64,000 nt of DNA from Akkermansia muciniphila (GCA_945883495.1 CAMCXS010000005.1:1-64000); one strand, 5' to 3'; shown: positions 27,021-36,080, numbered from the stretch's first letter. Numbers and translations are program-made. The notes: a model not told the origin generated them from the letters alone.

Positions 27021-28040
27021 ATGGAAGCTCCGCGAATTCTGGTCATTCAACTCAAACGTATCGGCGATCTGGTGTTGACGGCGCCGATGGTGGCTCGGCT
27101 GCGGGAGCAAGTTCCCGACGCCCGGATCGGGGTGGCGGTGAGTGACGCGGCGGGAGCGCTGGCGCCTTGTCTGCCGGGGGTGGACGACGTCTTTCATTTT
27201 CGCCGGGGCCAACTAAACGCGGACTATTGGGGAGGGATCGCTGTGGCGCGTCCGTTTGACGTCGCGTTCGACTGCGACGGCACGGACCGGGCGGCGGCGA
27301 CGGCGTTGGTCTCTGGCGCGACGGTGCGGGTGACGTATGCGAAACATCGCAGAAGCTTCCCCCGGGACCGGATCTTCACCCACGGCTGTGGGGCATCGCT
27401 GAAGGAGTATCACACCATCGACCATGTGGCGGCGCTCTTGGATACGGTGGGGATTGGCGGGGAGACGCCGCCGCTTCGGTTGGAGTTGCCCAGGGAGGCG
27501 CGAGAGGCCGCTGAGGCGTTGGCCTTGCCGGAGCGGTATGTGGTGGTGCATCCGGGGAGTGCTCGGATTGAGAAATTCTGGCCAGCGGAACGTTGGGCCC
27601 GGGTCATTGATGACCTCAGCGAAAGCATCGGACTGCCGACGGTGGTTACTGGCGGGCCGTGGAAAGTGGAGGCGGAGCATTTGACGGAAGTCGCGCGGCT
27701 TTCGAAGCAGGGGTTTTGCAATCTGGCGGGAAAGACTAGCTTGACTTGTATGGCGGCGGTGCTGGCGAGGGCCAGCTTGGCAATCACCGTGGATACAGCC
27801 GCCTTGCACCTGGCGTCGGCTTTTGGCGTGCCGCAAGTGGCGCTCTTTGGGCCGACCAATCCCTTCCGTTGGGGCCCAAGGCACGAGCGGGCCTGGATCG
27901 TTCGTGCCGGCAAGCTGGGGCCGCTGCCAGGGACCCACGTATTCTCCAAGCCCGACGACTTTGCACCCATGGAAGAGATTGAAGTGGAGGAGGTTCTCGA
28001 AGCGGCTCGGCGGGCGGTCGCGGCTTGCGGCAGTTCATAG
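27021..28040 (+). CDS. GT9-family (heptosyltransferase-like) glycosyltransferase
   Basis: 339 residues from ATG 27021 (MEAPRILVIQLKRIGDLVLTAPMVARLR), the classic GT9 N-terminus. Later motifs are YVVVHPGSARIEKFWPAERWARVIDDL, VVTGGPWKVEAEHL, NLAGKTSLTCMAAVLARASLAITVDTAALHLASAFGVPQVALFGPTNPFRWGP. GT9 enzymes add heptose to the LPS inner core from ADP-heptose at the cytoplasmic face of the inner membrane. Whether heptose or another sugar is used here cannot be told. The open frame extends upstream to 26820, over the start of hemL, but without homology. Confidence 0.93.
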   Translation: MEAPRILVIQLKRIGDLVLTAPMVARLREQVPDARIGVAVSDAAGALAPCLPGVDDVFHFRRGQLNADYWGGIAVARPFDVAFDCDGTDRAAATALVSGATVRVTYAKHRRSFPRDRIFTHGCGASLKEYHTIDHVAALLDTVGIGGETPPLRLELPREAREAAEALALPERYVVVHPGSARIEKFWPAERWARVIDDLSESIGLPTVVTGGPWKVEAEHLTEVARLSKQGFCNLAGKTSLTCMAAVLARASLAITVDTAALHLASAFGVPQVALFGPTNPFRWGPRHERAWIVRAGKLGPLPGTHVFSKPDDFAPMEEIEVEEVLEAARRAVAACGSS

Positions 28041-28089
28041 TTCGCGGGGCGGACCGATTTCTGCTCATCAACCCTCCACCAACGCAACC

Positions 28090-28112
28090 CGCACTTGAAG
28101 GAGTGCGGTTCG
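28090..28112 (+). terminator. possible terminator hairpin after the GT9 gene
   Basis: CCGCACT and AGTGCGG pair around TGAAGG in the 91-base gap between the GT9 gene and the next secreted protein. The stem is GC-rich, but no T tract follows, so it could equally be a leader structure. Confidence 0.3.
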
Positions 28113-28131
28113 TCTCTAGGGTGGGTGTGCC

Positions 28132-29178
28132 ATGAACATCCTCCTTCGTTCCGGTTGGTCTTTTCCTCTGCGCTGTTTGGTGTCGGCCCTGGCCGTTTTG
28201 GCCGCAGGGGCTGGCCAGCTTTTGGCTGTGCCGTCGCAGTATTACATGGATGAGCGGGGGAATGAGTTGTTGCTGTTGGAAGACGACGAAGTTCCATACG
28301 GAACGCTGCGGGTGATCGCTCCTTCCCGGACCTTGCTGATCACGGGTGATCTCATGAAGGAAGGGAATCAGTTTTGGTTTACGATGCCCGACGAGGCGGC
28401 GTTGAACCAAGACCAAGAACCGGATTCGGGTTGGAAGGTGGCTGGGACGGTCGATTCCGCCAAAAACAGTGCCCAGGTCAAGGTGGAACGGTATGGTCCG
28501 CAGGCGCAAGCGAAGGGGGAAAATGTTCCCCCGTCCCAAGGGCTTTACCGACGGGTCATGGGAGCGGAAAGATTGCGCCGGGCGCGAGAGGAGAACGAGC
28601 GGGCCGAGGGGGAATTGTTGTCCGCCAAGGAACGGGTGAGCGCAGTGGACCATCCCGGCCTGCGGGAAATCCTCAAGAGCGAATCCGCATGGAACGATGA
28701 ACGTATGGAAACCGCTCGGATGGTGGCAGAGAGCATGGAGGAGCAGCGTCCTCCCACCGAGGTGCCGGACTACTGGCACACCATGGCGGAGCTGGGCCGG
28801 ATGCGTGCTCAACTTCTCATCGCTGCTTCGGGGATCGCGACTCCGGAAGGGCGGAACGGAGCCTACATGGACGACGCAGGGGGCTCGCTTGGATTATCTG
28901 ACCTGAGCGCGGATGCTCCTAAGATTCTGCGCTTCCAGATCAGCGTCGTGCGTGGGCCAACCGCCCATACCGGGGCGCTTTCGGGGGTGGCCAAATTCGT
29001 CGAACCCGATTTAGCGGTGTTTGTTGACGCAAACGAGGAAGCTTTTGATGAGGGCAATCCGGCCACCTTGCGATTCAGGTTTCAAGGTCATGAATTGATC
29101 GTGGAGGCGGAGCATACCAGTTATTATCACGGGGCTCGAGCCTATTTCGATGGCACCTATTATCGGGTGCCGGAGTGA
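28132..29178 (+). CDS. exported hypothetical protein with a central helical segment
   Basis: 348 residues, family not recognised. A signal peptide (LRCLVSALAVLAAGAGQLLAVP) is followed by a beta-rich part (ELLLLEDDEVPYGTLRVIAPSRTLLITG). Residues about 135-215 are a charged helix (RLRRAREENERAEGELLSAKERVS; WNDERMETARMVAESMEEQ) likely to form a coiled coil. A beta-rich C-terminal domain ends with HARAYFDGTYYRVPE-like Tyr-rich sequence. It probably acts in the periplasm. It stands alone between a hairpin and the AT-rich 29179-29464 gap. Confidence 0.75.
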   Translation: MNILLRSGWSFPLRCLVSALAVLAAGAGQLLAVPSQYYMDERGNELLLLEDDEVPYGTLRVIAPSRTLLITGDLMKEGNQFWFTMPDEAALNQDQEPDSGWKVAGTVDSAKNSAQVKVERYGPQAQAKGENVPPSQGLYRRVMGAERLRRAREENERAEGELLSAKERVSAVDHPGLREILKSESAWNDERMETARMVAESMEEQRPPTEVPDYWHTMAELGRMRAQLLIAASGIATPEGRNGAYMDDAGGSLGLSDLSADAPKILRFQISVVRGPTAHTGALSGVAKFVEPDLAVFVDANEEAFDEGNPATLRFRFQGHELIVEAEHTSYYHGARAYFDGTYYRVPE

Positions 29179-29464
29179 CGGCTGAGCTGGGAACGGGCAG
29201 GTCGACGCTGTGGCGGGCGCTACGGTTCATTTGGGGTGTCTCGACATTTTGGATGCCTGAATGACCAGGATGGCGATGTCCCATATCGCTAGCTGAGTCT
29301 GGATCGACTCCGATCTAGCCGATGCACCCGCAGAGGAGTCTTTGAGCTTGCTGATGACTAGAACTTTCATATAGGTCAAAGCGAATAATTGCAGAAATCC
29401 TAGTTGTTTAAGATTTATTAAATAACTGCTTGCCGTCATTCTTTTGCTACTGCATTGTCACCTC
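29179..29464. other. gene-free gap, AT-rich in its second half
   Basis: 286 bases. From about 29360 the composition becomes markedly AT-rich, as expected of a promoter for the coiled-coil operon that follows, but I find no convincing -35/-10 pair. No gene, RNA or repeat is seen. Confidence 0.4.
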
Positions 29465-30904
29465 ATGAATGTGAGCCCCAGCGGTTCCCAGATCAGGGAG
29501 CAAGAAGAGCGCGTCATGATTGGCGTGGCGCTGGCGCTTGGCTTGCTTCTCATTCCGCTGTTGTTCACTTGGTTCTTCCCGAGCTCAATTGGCACCGTCC
29601 TGCCAGCGGGTTGGTGGGAGCCTCCAGAAGTGGTCAAGACTCCAGCCGAACCGGTGGCCTCACCGGAAGCTTTACCTCATCCTGCCGATTCCCGGGTGGC
29701 CGAGCCTTCCCCAGCGGAACTTGCGGCGCGGACCACCGCGGCGCGATTGGCCTTTCTGGAGAAGGAAAATGCGGAATTGCAGTCCCGTTTGAAGGAGCAG
29801 GAGCAGCGCCTGGCGTCCTCCGTCCCGGCGGGTGATCTCGCGGCGATGGAAAAGGAGATGAACACGCTCAAGGATTTGATCGTGCAGTTGAACACGACCT
29901 CCAAGCGTCAAGAGTCCCGAGCGGCCCAAGCCGCGGCGGATTTGACCAAAGCTCGTGCCGATTTGAAGAGCGCCCGGACAGACTTGGACCGGCTGACCGC
30001 ATCCGAGGCGAAACTGCGTAAGCAATCAGAGCAGGAAGCGGCGGCGGTACAGACGGCGCGGGCGGAATTGGCGAAGCTGCAAGCGCAATTTGATCAGCTC
30101 AAAGCCCTCAAGGCCACGGATCTCGCGCAATTGGATGCGAACGGGCGCAAGGCGATCGAAGATCTGACAGCACGCTTGGCCACTGCGGAAAAAGATCGAG
30201 AAGCGGCCGTGGCCGAGCTTGAACGGATGATTTTGCGGGAGAAAGCCGCTCAAGGGGGCCAACCAATGCCGCCTGCACCCACACCGTCAACGGCTACTCC
30301 CTCTGCGCAAGCCACGGAATTGCAGCGGGTTCAGGAACAACTGAGGGCCGCCCAGGAGCGGATCCGGCAGTTAGAAGAGAAGCTCAGCAGCCAGCCGGGG
30401 GCGCGGAGTGAAGTGCGCACCGATGTGTTCCGGAAGACGTCAGATTGGGGCGCTCTGCCGGCGGAGGCCACGCAACCTGGTGATCTTTGGATCGGCGCCA
30501 TGCCGCTGTTTCAAACGCTGAAGCAATCGACGTCCGCCAAGGAGACAGTTGAAGTCCGCGACGCCTATGTGCAATCCAATCGTCTGGGTACCTTGGTCGC
30601 GCGGATTTATTTCGAAGACGCGCAAGCCCGGCCCAGCGCCAAGGCCGTGGCGGACTTGCAACGAGCTCTTCAGGTTGTCGCTCCAGACGCTTACCTTTTG
30701 GCCGTTGGCTACGCCTCCGTCGAGGGCAAGACTGGTTACAATGACACTCTTTCTTCCCGCCGCGCCGAGAGCATCGTGGAGTTGGTCCGCCCCTCCATTA
30801 AGAATGGAAAAGTCCAAATGGTTTTCTTCGGGGAAACGTCCCAGTTCGACTCCCGCGACCTCACGAAAAATCGTGTGGTAGAGCTTTGGCGCATTGATCC
30901 CTGA
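29465..30904 (+). CDS. inner-membrane-anchored coiled-coil protein with C-terminal OmpA-like domain
   Basis: 479 residues from ATG 29465; TTG 29444 is possible. One membrane helix at about residues 18-40 (MIGVALALGLLLIPLLFTWFF) is followed by a Pro-rich linker. Heptad-like coiled coil covers about 75-270, with repeated Ala, Leu, Gln, Lys and Glu; a Pro/Thr break and a second coil run to about 320. The last 120 residues resemble an OmpA/MotB peptidoglycan-binding domain: VARIYFEDAQARPSAKAVADLQRAL, LLAVGYASVEGKTGYNDTLSSRRAESIVELV, KNRVVELW. It probably bridges the inner membrane to peptidoglycan. The next gene has the same anchor-plus-coil design and follows after 61 bases. Confidence 0.85.
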   Translation: MNVSPSGSQIREQEERVMIGVALALGLLLIPLLFTWFFPSSIGTVLPAGWWEPPEVVKTPAEPVASPEALPHPADSRVAEPSPAELAARTTAARLAFLEKENAELQSRLKEQEQRLASSVPAGDLAAMEKEMNTLKDLIVQLNTTSKRQESRAAQAAADLTKARADLKSARTDLDRLTASEAKLRKQSEQEAAAVQTARAELAKLQAQFDQLKALKATDLAQLDANGRKAIEDLTARLATAEKDREAAVAELERMILREKAAQGGQPMPPAPTPSTATPSAQATELQRVQEQLRAAQERIRQLEEKLSSQPGARSEVRTDVFRKTSDWGALPAEATQPGDLWIGAMPLFQTLKQSTSAKETVEVRDAYVQSNRLGTLVARIYFEDAQARPSAKAVADLQRALQVVAPDAYLLAVGYASVEGKTGYNDTLSSRRAESIVELVRPSIKNGKVQMVFFGETSQFDSRDLTKNRVVELWRIDP

Positions 30905-30965
30905 GCCCGTCCTGATCCATTCTCTCCACCCACCATTCCAAACATCCCGTCCGATCCGTCCAGCC

Positions 30966-31961
30966 ATGACTGCATCCTCCAGCAACTCCATCCCCGCCTC
31001 TCCCGAGAATGAGATTATCGACATTCCTCGGGGCAACGATTTACTCGCCTCCCTGGCCGTCACCGTGGGGCTGCCCTTGATCATGCTCGCGGGCATCTTC
31101 AATGGGCTCCGCCCTGCATCGGTCAGTCAAAAGGCGTCGATTCTCGCCACGGCCACCACGGCCACCACGGGCAGCAGTCCGGGCGGTCCGGCGAAGAATT
31201 GGAGTCCTGAGCTTTCGGCCATGCAGGCGCGCCTGGACGAGGCTGAGCAACGCAACGCAATCCTTGACGCGGAATTGGAGAAACTCCTCTCGGAAATTCG
31301 CCAAGCCCGCGACGAAGCCCGGTTGGCCAAGCAGCAGCAAGCGGAAGTGGAGATCGTCCATCGGGAGCGCCTGCAAGGCTTTGCGTATCAAGTCGCGGGC
31401 ATGACTCAACGGATCGCGGACGGAAGGGATGCCGATGCCAAGCTCCGCTCCGAGCTGGTGGCGGCCCAAGACCGCAGCCGTTCCTACCAGAGCTTGGCGG
31501 ACCAACGCGGCGCTGAAATCACCCGTTTGAAGAGCGAGGTTGCCGCCTTGACCGAAATTGGCAAGAGTACGCAAACCCGGCTCGTCGCCGTGCAAAACCT
31601 CGCGGACGCACGCAAGCGCGATGCCGATTCCTTGACCCATCAACTGGCCGCCGAACGCGCTCTTGTGGCCCAAACGCGTCAAGAGCTCACCGCAGCCCGC
31701 TCGTTGGCGGATCAGCGATTGGTCCAGATCGGACGTCTTGAGACCGAGCGCAAGGAGTCGGCGGATTTCTTTGCCGCCCAAGTTCTGGAGAAGAATCAAG
31801 TCGTGGTCCGCCGCGATCAACGGATCGGCTCCTTGGAGCGCTCCTTGGATGAGGTGCGCAATCTTTCCGCTAAGCAGGCCGCCGAATTGCAAGCGGCTGA
31901 GGCCAGCATTGGGAGCCTGCGCCAAGCCGTTTCTTCCCTCAGCTCAGGCTTAGTCAAGTGA
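30966..31961 (+). CDS. membrane-anchored coiled-coil protein with 35-residue repeats
   Basis: 331 residues from ATG 30966. One membrane helix at about residues 27-47 (LASLAVTVGLPLIMLAGIFNGL), an Ala/Thr/Gly linker, then coiled coil to the C-terminus. LADQR, LADAR and LADQR occur at residues 177, 212 and 247, exactly 35 residues (five heptads) apart. There is no OmpA domain. The position right after the OmpA-domain coil protein suggests a paired structural role, for example a hetero-coiled-coil in the periplasm. The family is not recognised. Confidence 0.8.
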   Translation: MTASSSNSIPASPENEIIDIPRGNDLLASLAVTVGLPLIMLAGIFNGLRPASVSQKASILATATTATTGSSPGGPAKNWSPELSAMQARLDEAEQRNAILDAELEKLLSEIRQARDEARLAKQQQAEVEIVHRERLQGFAYQVAGMTQRIADGRDADAKLRSELVAAQDRSRSYQSLADQRGAEITRLKSEVAALTEIGKSTQTRLVAVQNLADARKRDADSLTHQLAAERALVAQTRQELTAARSLADQRLVQIGRLETERKESADFFAAQVLEKNQVVVRRDQRIGSLERSLDEVRNLSAKQAAELQAAEASIGSLRQAVSSLSSGLVK

Positions 31962-32044
31962 GCGGCGTTGCCCTTTTCAGGATTCCCTGAGGTGCTTTTG
32001 CCTTTCGAGTTCGCATCTGGGCGGATCGGGACACTAGGACGTAG

Positions 32045-32066
32045 GGGCCGCTTTCCGGCGCGGCCC
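32045..32066. other. GC hairpin in the convergent gap before the HU-family gene
   Basis: GGGCCGC at 32045-32051 pairs with GCGGCCC at 32060-32066. The gap (31962-32105) separates converging genes; no T tract is present, so a terminator role is uncertain. Confidence 0.3.
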
Positions 32067-32105
32067 GGCCAGTAGGTCTTCGAAAGCAAAGCAGTGCCGA
32101 GATTG

Positions 32106-32411
32106 CTACTCAGGCGCTGGCAGGACTTCGATGACTTGGTTTTGGAGTTCCTTGCCCGGCTTGAACCGGACAATGGTTCGCTCCGGAATGGTCACATTTT
32201 TTTTGGGTTGGGCCGGATTCCGTCCGATTCTGGGTTTGGTCCGTCGCAACTGGAAGGTTCCGAAGTTGCGCATGACCACCTGATCTCCTGCGGCGAGGCG
32301 CCGCGTGATTTCATCGAGCATTCCTTGAACGACGTCGAGAACTTGCTGTTGAGTCAAGCCAGTACGGGAGGCAAGTTCCTGGACAAGATCGCGCTTTGTG
32401 ACGGTTGTCAT
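32106..32411 (-). CDS. HU/IHF-family DNA-binding protein
   Basis: 101 residues from ATG 32411 (MTTVTKRDLVQELASRTGLTQQQVLDVVQGMLDEI); ATG 32417 adds two residues. The family core follows: VVMRNFGTFQLRRTKPRIGRNPAQPKKNVTIPERTIVRFKPGKEL, containing the GRNP motif with the DNA-intercalating proline. A nucleoid protein that bends DNA as a dimer. Length is normal with a short C-terminal tail. It starts 7 bases after the rnhC stop in the same direction, so the two form an operon. Confidence 0.95.
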   Translation of the reverse strand: MTTVTKRDLVQELASRTGLTQQQVLDVVQGMLDEITRRLAAGDQVVMRNFGTFQLRRTKPRIGRNPAQPKKNVTIPERTIVRFKPGKELQNQVIEVLPAPE

Positions 32412-32418
32412 TACCATT

Positions 32419-33336
32419 CTACTCGGTTGCGGTTGAGCTATTTGCAAACCGAAAATGCATCTTACCGACTTCCCGGAGAAAATCATCTCCCCTCTGGTCC
32501 AGAAGTGTCTTTGTCAACTCCTGAACTTCCCTGGAAGCCCCCCTGGGCAGTTTGACACCAATGGCATTGCCTGTGTCCCGTAGCCAGTTGATAAAGCTCT
32601 CCCGGGCCAGAATGGATGCCGCCGCGACGGCAATGTCTGATTCCGCTTTGGTCCGCTGTTGCAGGAGGATTCCTCGTCCGCGCTCCTGCAAGGCGCGCTC
32701 CAATTCCCTGGGATTTGCAAACTGGTCGCTCAAGGCGCGGGGGCAGTCTGGCCGGCGCTCTAGCAGCAGCTCAATGATCTTTGCGTGCCCCCAAGCGAGC
32801 AGCCGGTTGAGATTGGCGAACTTCTCATACAATTCGTTGTAACGTCGCGGGTTGATACACACGATTTCCCAAGCGACTCCGGGCGTTTGTCTCACTACTT
32901 CCGCCAGGGTGCGAATCCGGGCGTCGGACTTGATCGCCTTGCTGTCCTGGATTCCAGCTTCCAGCAGGCTGCGGGTCGCGATCGCATCGGTGTAGACTCC
33001 GGCAATCACGAGCGGTCCAAAAAAATCGCCTTTGCCGCTTTCATCGACGCCGATATGTGGGGCAAACATTTCAGGGTTGTGCAGCTCCTCGTAGCCGAGC
33101 TTGGCGTCACCGAGCACCTGGGGCTCCAGGGTGAACCGAATGAAATCCTCGGTGTCCTTGCCCTGCACGAGCGCTTTGGGCCCTTTCTCGTACACTGCCA
33201 CCGAAACCTTCCCTTTGCTCGCCGCGTAGAGTGTGTAGGGCTTCGGTTCGAAGTCGTAGCCTTCCTCCTCCAACACTTCACGCAGCCGCGCCGCTTGAGC
33301 CGCCGTCAGGATCGCGGTATGTGAGGTTTTAGCCAT
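32419..33336 (-). CDS. rnhC: ribonuclease HIII
   Basis: 305 residues from ATG 33336. Cleaves RNA in RNA-DNA hybrids, removing R-loops and primers. The N-terminal TBP-like substrate-binding domain (ILTAAQAARLREVLEEEGYDFEPKPYTLYAASKGKVSVAVYEKG) identifies it as HIII rather than HII. The catalytic core starts GVDESGKGDFFGPLVIAGV, with the Asp-Glu pair, followed by QDSKAIKSD and KAESDIAVAAASILARE. The ATG overlaps the divergent mutY ATG at a single CATG. Confidence 0.96.
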   Translation of the reverse strand: MAKTSHTAILTAAQAARLREVLEEEGYDFEPKPYTLYAASKGKVSVAVYEKGPKALVQGKDTEDFIRFTLEPQVLGDAKLGYEELHNPEMFAPHIGVDESGKGDFFGPLVIAGVYTDAIATRSLLEAGIQDSKAIKSDARIRTLAEVVRQTPGVAWEIVCINPRRYNELYEKFANLNRLLAWGHAKIIELLLERRPDCPRALSDQFANPRELERALQERGRGILLQQRTKAESDIAVAAASILARESFINWLRDTGNAIGVKLPRGASREVQELTKTLLDQRGDDFLREVGKMHFRFANSSTATE

Positions 33337-34438
33337 GAGCCAAATCGACCCTACCCGCCTCCGGCCCGCAAGGCAAGCGACGGACGTTCTTCCGGGCTTC
33401 GACAAACCTCCGCGCCAGAGGTTCGCGATCGAGGCGCTTCAGGAGTTCCGCGATGCCGTGGTCGAGTGGTTCGATGCCACGGGGCGTGCCTATCCTTGGC
33501 GGGAGACGACGGAGCCCTACGCGATTCTCGTTTCCGAATTGATGCTCCAGCAGACCCGCATCGAAACCGTCTTGGAACGCCGCTACTTTGAACGTTGGAT
33601 GCAACAATTCCCCACCGTCGCCGAGTTGGCGAATGCTACGGACGACGCCATCCTCAAGGCTTGGGAAGGGTTGGGCTACTACCGGAGGGCGCGTCATCTT
33701 CGGGAAGCAGCCCGCAGCATCATCGCGGAGCACGGGGGCCTGTTTCCTTCAGAGCCGGCGGCCATTCGTTCGTTGCCTGGCGTCGGCGATTACACGGCAG
33801 GAGCGCTTCTGGCCTTTGCCTACGATCGGGCCGCGCCGATGATCGATGGCAACGTAGCCCGTGTTCTCGCCAGGCTCTTTGACTTCAACGGTTCGATTAA
33901 CGACCCGGCCGGCAAACGGCAACTTGCGGATTGGTCTAGCCGGTTGGCTGATCCCGAGCGAGCGCGGCGGTTTCAATCGGGGCTCATGGAAATTGGCCAG
34001 CGTCTCTGCAAGGCTCAGCGGCCCTTGTGCTGGGAGTGCCCCATTTCTTCGTTCTGTGCAAGCCGGGATCCGGAGCGGTTGCCGGTGAAACGGGCCAGAG
34101 CGGAAACCGAGGAAGTCGAGGAGCACGCCGGTTACTCTTTGGATGCCGAAGGCAGGGTATTTCTCACCCAGGAGAGCGGTGCTCGCCGCTCGGGTTTGTG
34201 GCGCCTTCCGCTGGTGGAGGCGGAGGATCGAGACTGCACAAGAATGCTGCTTCGGTTCGCTTACCCAATCACCCGTTACCGCGTTTGGTTGCACGTGTAC
34301 GCCTTGGCGCCAAATCGGCCGCCGAATGGCTGCGCGGGGCAATGGGTCTCCGCCGCAGAGCTGGAATCAATCGCGCTGGGCTCTCCTTACCGGCGTGCGC
34401 TCCGCAAAATCGCTCAAAGTAGCCCCGGCGTCAGTTGA
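33335..34438 (+). CDS. mutY: A/G-specific adenine glycosylase
   Basis: 367 residues. Removes adenine mispaired with 8-oxoguanine. Catalytic Glu69 (SELMLQQTRIETV) and Asp171 (MIDGNVARVL) flank the helix-hairpin-helix LPGVGDYTAGA. The iron-sulphur ligands are Cys225, Cys232, Cys235 and Cys241 with perfect C-x6-C-x2-C-x5-C spacing. The C-terminal 110 residues are a NUDIX-like domain that reads 8-oxoG. ATG 33335 is the only start before the conserved core, and it lies inside the same CATG as the rnhC start. The 3' end overlaps the converging gene by 8 bases. Confidence 0.96.
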   Translation: MSQIDPTRLRPARQATDVLPGFDKPPRQRFAIEALQEFRDAVVEWFDATGRAYPWRETTEPYAILVSELMLQQTRIETVLERRYFERWMQQFPTVAELANATDDAILKAWEGLGYYRRARHLREAARSIIAEHGGLFPSEPAAIRSLPGVGDYTAGALLAFAYDRAAPMIDGNVARVLARLFDFNGSINDPAGKRQLADWSSRLADPERARRFQSGLMEIGQRLCKAQRPLCWECPISSFCASRDPERLPVKRARAETEEVEEHAGYSLDAEGRVFLTQESGARRSGLWRLPLVEAEDRDCTRMLLRFAYPITRYRVWLHVYALAPNRPPNGCAGQWVSAAELESIALGSPYRRALRKIAQSSPGVS

Positions 34439-35549
34439 TCTCGGGGACTTGGCGGAGTTGCCGCACCTCGGGAATCGATGTGGGATTGGGGCAGGTGCGC
34501 AGGGTGGAGTTCTGCGATTGTACGACGCCGGCCGGAGCGGGTTGTGGAGGCACTTCGACGGTGATGACCTCGCCAAACTGGCGGCCGGATTTGCGCAGGA
34601 GCCGTTTCGGGAGGTCCGCCAAAGGATGAGGACCGCAGAGTTTGTCACCGAGCGGGAGAAGGGCTTCCATCAATTGCTGACCGTGGGTGGCGCAATTGTG
34701 GCGCAGTGGTTTGAACGGCCCTAATTTCAATGCACGCAATTCTTCGCTCCGGCCGGCAGCCTTCATCAGGGTGACGTATTCCTCGGTGGCCGGGGTGAAT
34801 TGCATGGTTACGCCGTAGCCCCTGTAGGCCGTTTGGGTGTAAAGCCAGTCGGAGAGGTGGGAGACCTCCACGGTCATGATCATCGAATTGTCGAAATTGA
34901 ACCAGTCGATGATGGTCGGATGCGTGTCCTTGAGCCATGGCGCTCGCGGGTCAAGGACCCAATCATCGCGCCGCGCGCCGTTGCTGCCATTTTTGCGCAA
35001 GCCAAGAGCGAAGTGAGAATAGAACTCTGCGGGGCTTTTCGCGGTCATGACGATGAGGTGGTGATCGTGAACTGGAGTGAGAGGCTCATCCATGCGCACC
35101 TTCCACCAAGCGTTGCCCACTTCATCGCGGACGGGGTGGTGGGTTAACTGGCCTGTGCCGATCTCTACGAATCGCTGCTTGGTCATCGGAATCAGTGGAA
35201 GGGAATCCTCACTCGTCTCGATGGGTTCCACGTGGCGATCCCAAACATGTTCCAGGACGCTCTTAGCCAAAGCAGATGAGTAGGGCGTGGACGGCTTGGC
35301 CGTTTCGACCCGGATCGATTCGATTTTCGGGCTCTTCGCCGATCTTAAGGCGGGGCGCTGGATCGAGACATGCGGGGATGAGCCGATGCCGGGAACGGTG
35401 CGCCGATCCACTACAGGATCACCGACGGCGTGCGCGATGACCGGGGGAAGATCGAGCAGGTCGCTGAGTCGCTTTTGCGGGAGCTCGGCGGCATTAGCCA
35501 GAAGAGCGAACGCCAGCCAGGTCAATGCGGGGAAAAAACAACGATTCAT
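34431..35549 (-). CDS. exported hypothetical protein, distantly DUF4105/Lnb-like
   Basis: 372 residues from ATG 35549, with a signal peptide (MNRCFFPALTWLAFALLANAAELP). Residues about 150-310 hold an ordered domain: HDHHLIVMTAKSPAEFYSHFALGLRKNG, HPTIIDWFNFDNSMIMTVEVSHLSDWLYTQTAYRGYGVTMQFTPATEEYVTLM, and PLRHNCATHGQQLMEALLPLG. The pattern of an early His region and a late N-C-[AT]-T motif resembles the cysteine-protease-like DUF4105 domain. That assignment is tentative. The C-terminus is Pro-rich and probably disordered. Periplasmic location is likely. Confidence 0.65.
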   Translation of the reverse strand: MNRCFFPALTWLAFALLANAAELPQKRLSDLLDLPPVIAHAVGDPVVDRRTVPGIGSSPHVSIQRPALRSAKSPKIESIRVETAKPSTPYSSALAKSVLEHVWDRHVEPIETSEDSLPLIPMTKQRFVEIGTGQLTHHPVRDEVGNAWWKVRMDEPLTPVHDHHLIVMTAKSPAEFYSHFALGLRKNGSNGARRDDWVLDPRAPWLKDTHPTIIDWFNFDNSMIMTVEVSHLSDWLYTQTAYRGYGVTMQFTPATEEYVTLMKAAGRSEELRALKLGPFKPLRHNCATHGQQLMEALLPLGDKLCGPHPLADLPKRLLRKSGRQFGEVITVEVPPQPAPAGVVQSQNSTLRTCPNPTSIPEVRQLRQVPEIN

Positions 35550-35648
35550 GAATCTGTCTTGAAGCGCCGTAATTACCACTACGGAGATGCCCCACGTCAA
35601 CTGGAGACGTTCGGGGATCTCCACGCATTCAGCTACGCGGCTGGAGCC

Positions 35649-36080
35649 TCAGCACGGAGTGACCCCTTTTTGCAGAAGAATATTCCCGTATTTGGCGGTT
35701 TCCCCCGTCATCACCACGGCGAAGGCTTCCTTGGCCCGATCGTAAAAGGCGAATCGGTCGAGACGGACAATCGGTGGTGCCGTTGGCGCGTGCTCCTGGA
35801 TGGGCACGAGATAAGTGGCTTCAACCGCAGGATCGAGAACATCCCCTGGAACAGCGGCCATCATGCAGATCGGATCGGGAACGAAGCTGTCGAGTTCCAA
35901 GAGCGGAAGAATGGCGTCCAGCAGCGGGGCGATGCGGAGTCCATCGGCACGGACTACCCGCTTGCCACAGGTTTCGCCAGGGAAATGCGCATCGGCCAAG
36001 ACAAGGGCATCCCCATGTCCCATGGCGCAAAGTGTCGATAACAGTTCGGGGGAGATGAGAGGGGAAATCCCTTTGAGCAT
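35649..36080 (-). CDS. fucU: L-fucose mutarotase
   Basis: 143 residues from ATG 36080 ([34 protein letters not shown]), which closely follows FucU. Other signatures are [65 protein letters not shown]. It interconverts alpha- and beta-L-fucose in the cytoplasm and belongs to the RbsD/FucU family. His in MGHGD and DAHFP are the catalytic region. No other fucose gene lies next to it, but a semialdehyde dehydrogenase is 340 bases upstream. A perfect 6+6 inverted repeat lies in its upstream region. Confidence 0.93.
   Translation of the reverse strand: MLKGISPLISPELLSTLCAMGHGDALVLADAHFPGETCGKRVVRADGLRIAPLLDAILPLLELDSFVPDPICMMAAVPGDVLDPAVEATYLVPIQEHAPTAPPIVRLDRFAFYDRAKEAFAVVMTGETAKYGNILLQKGVTPC

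Noticed and set aside
31148-31175. Short repeat of GCCACCACG
   Set aside because: Only two to three copies inside the Ala/Thr linker of the coiled-coil gene; ordinary low-complexity coding sequence.
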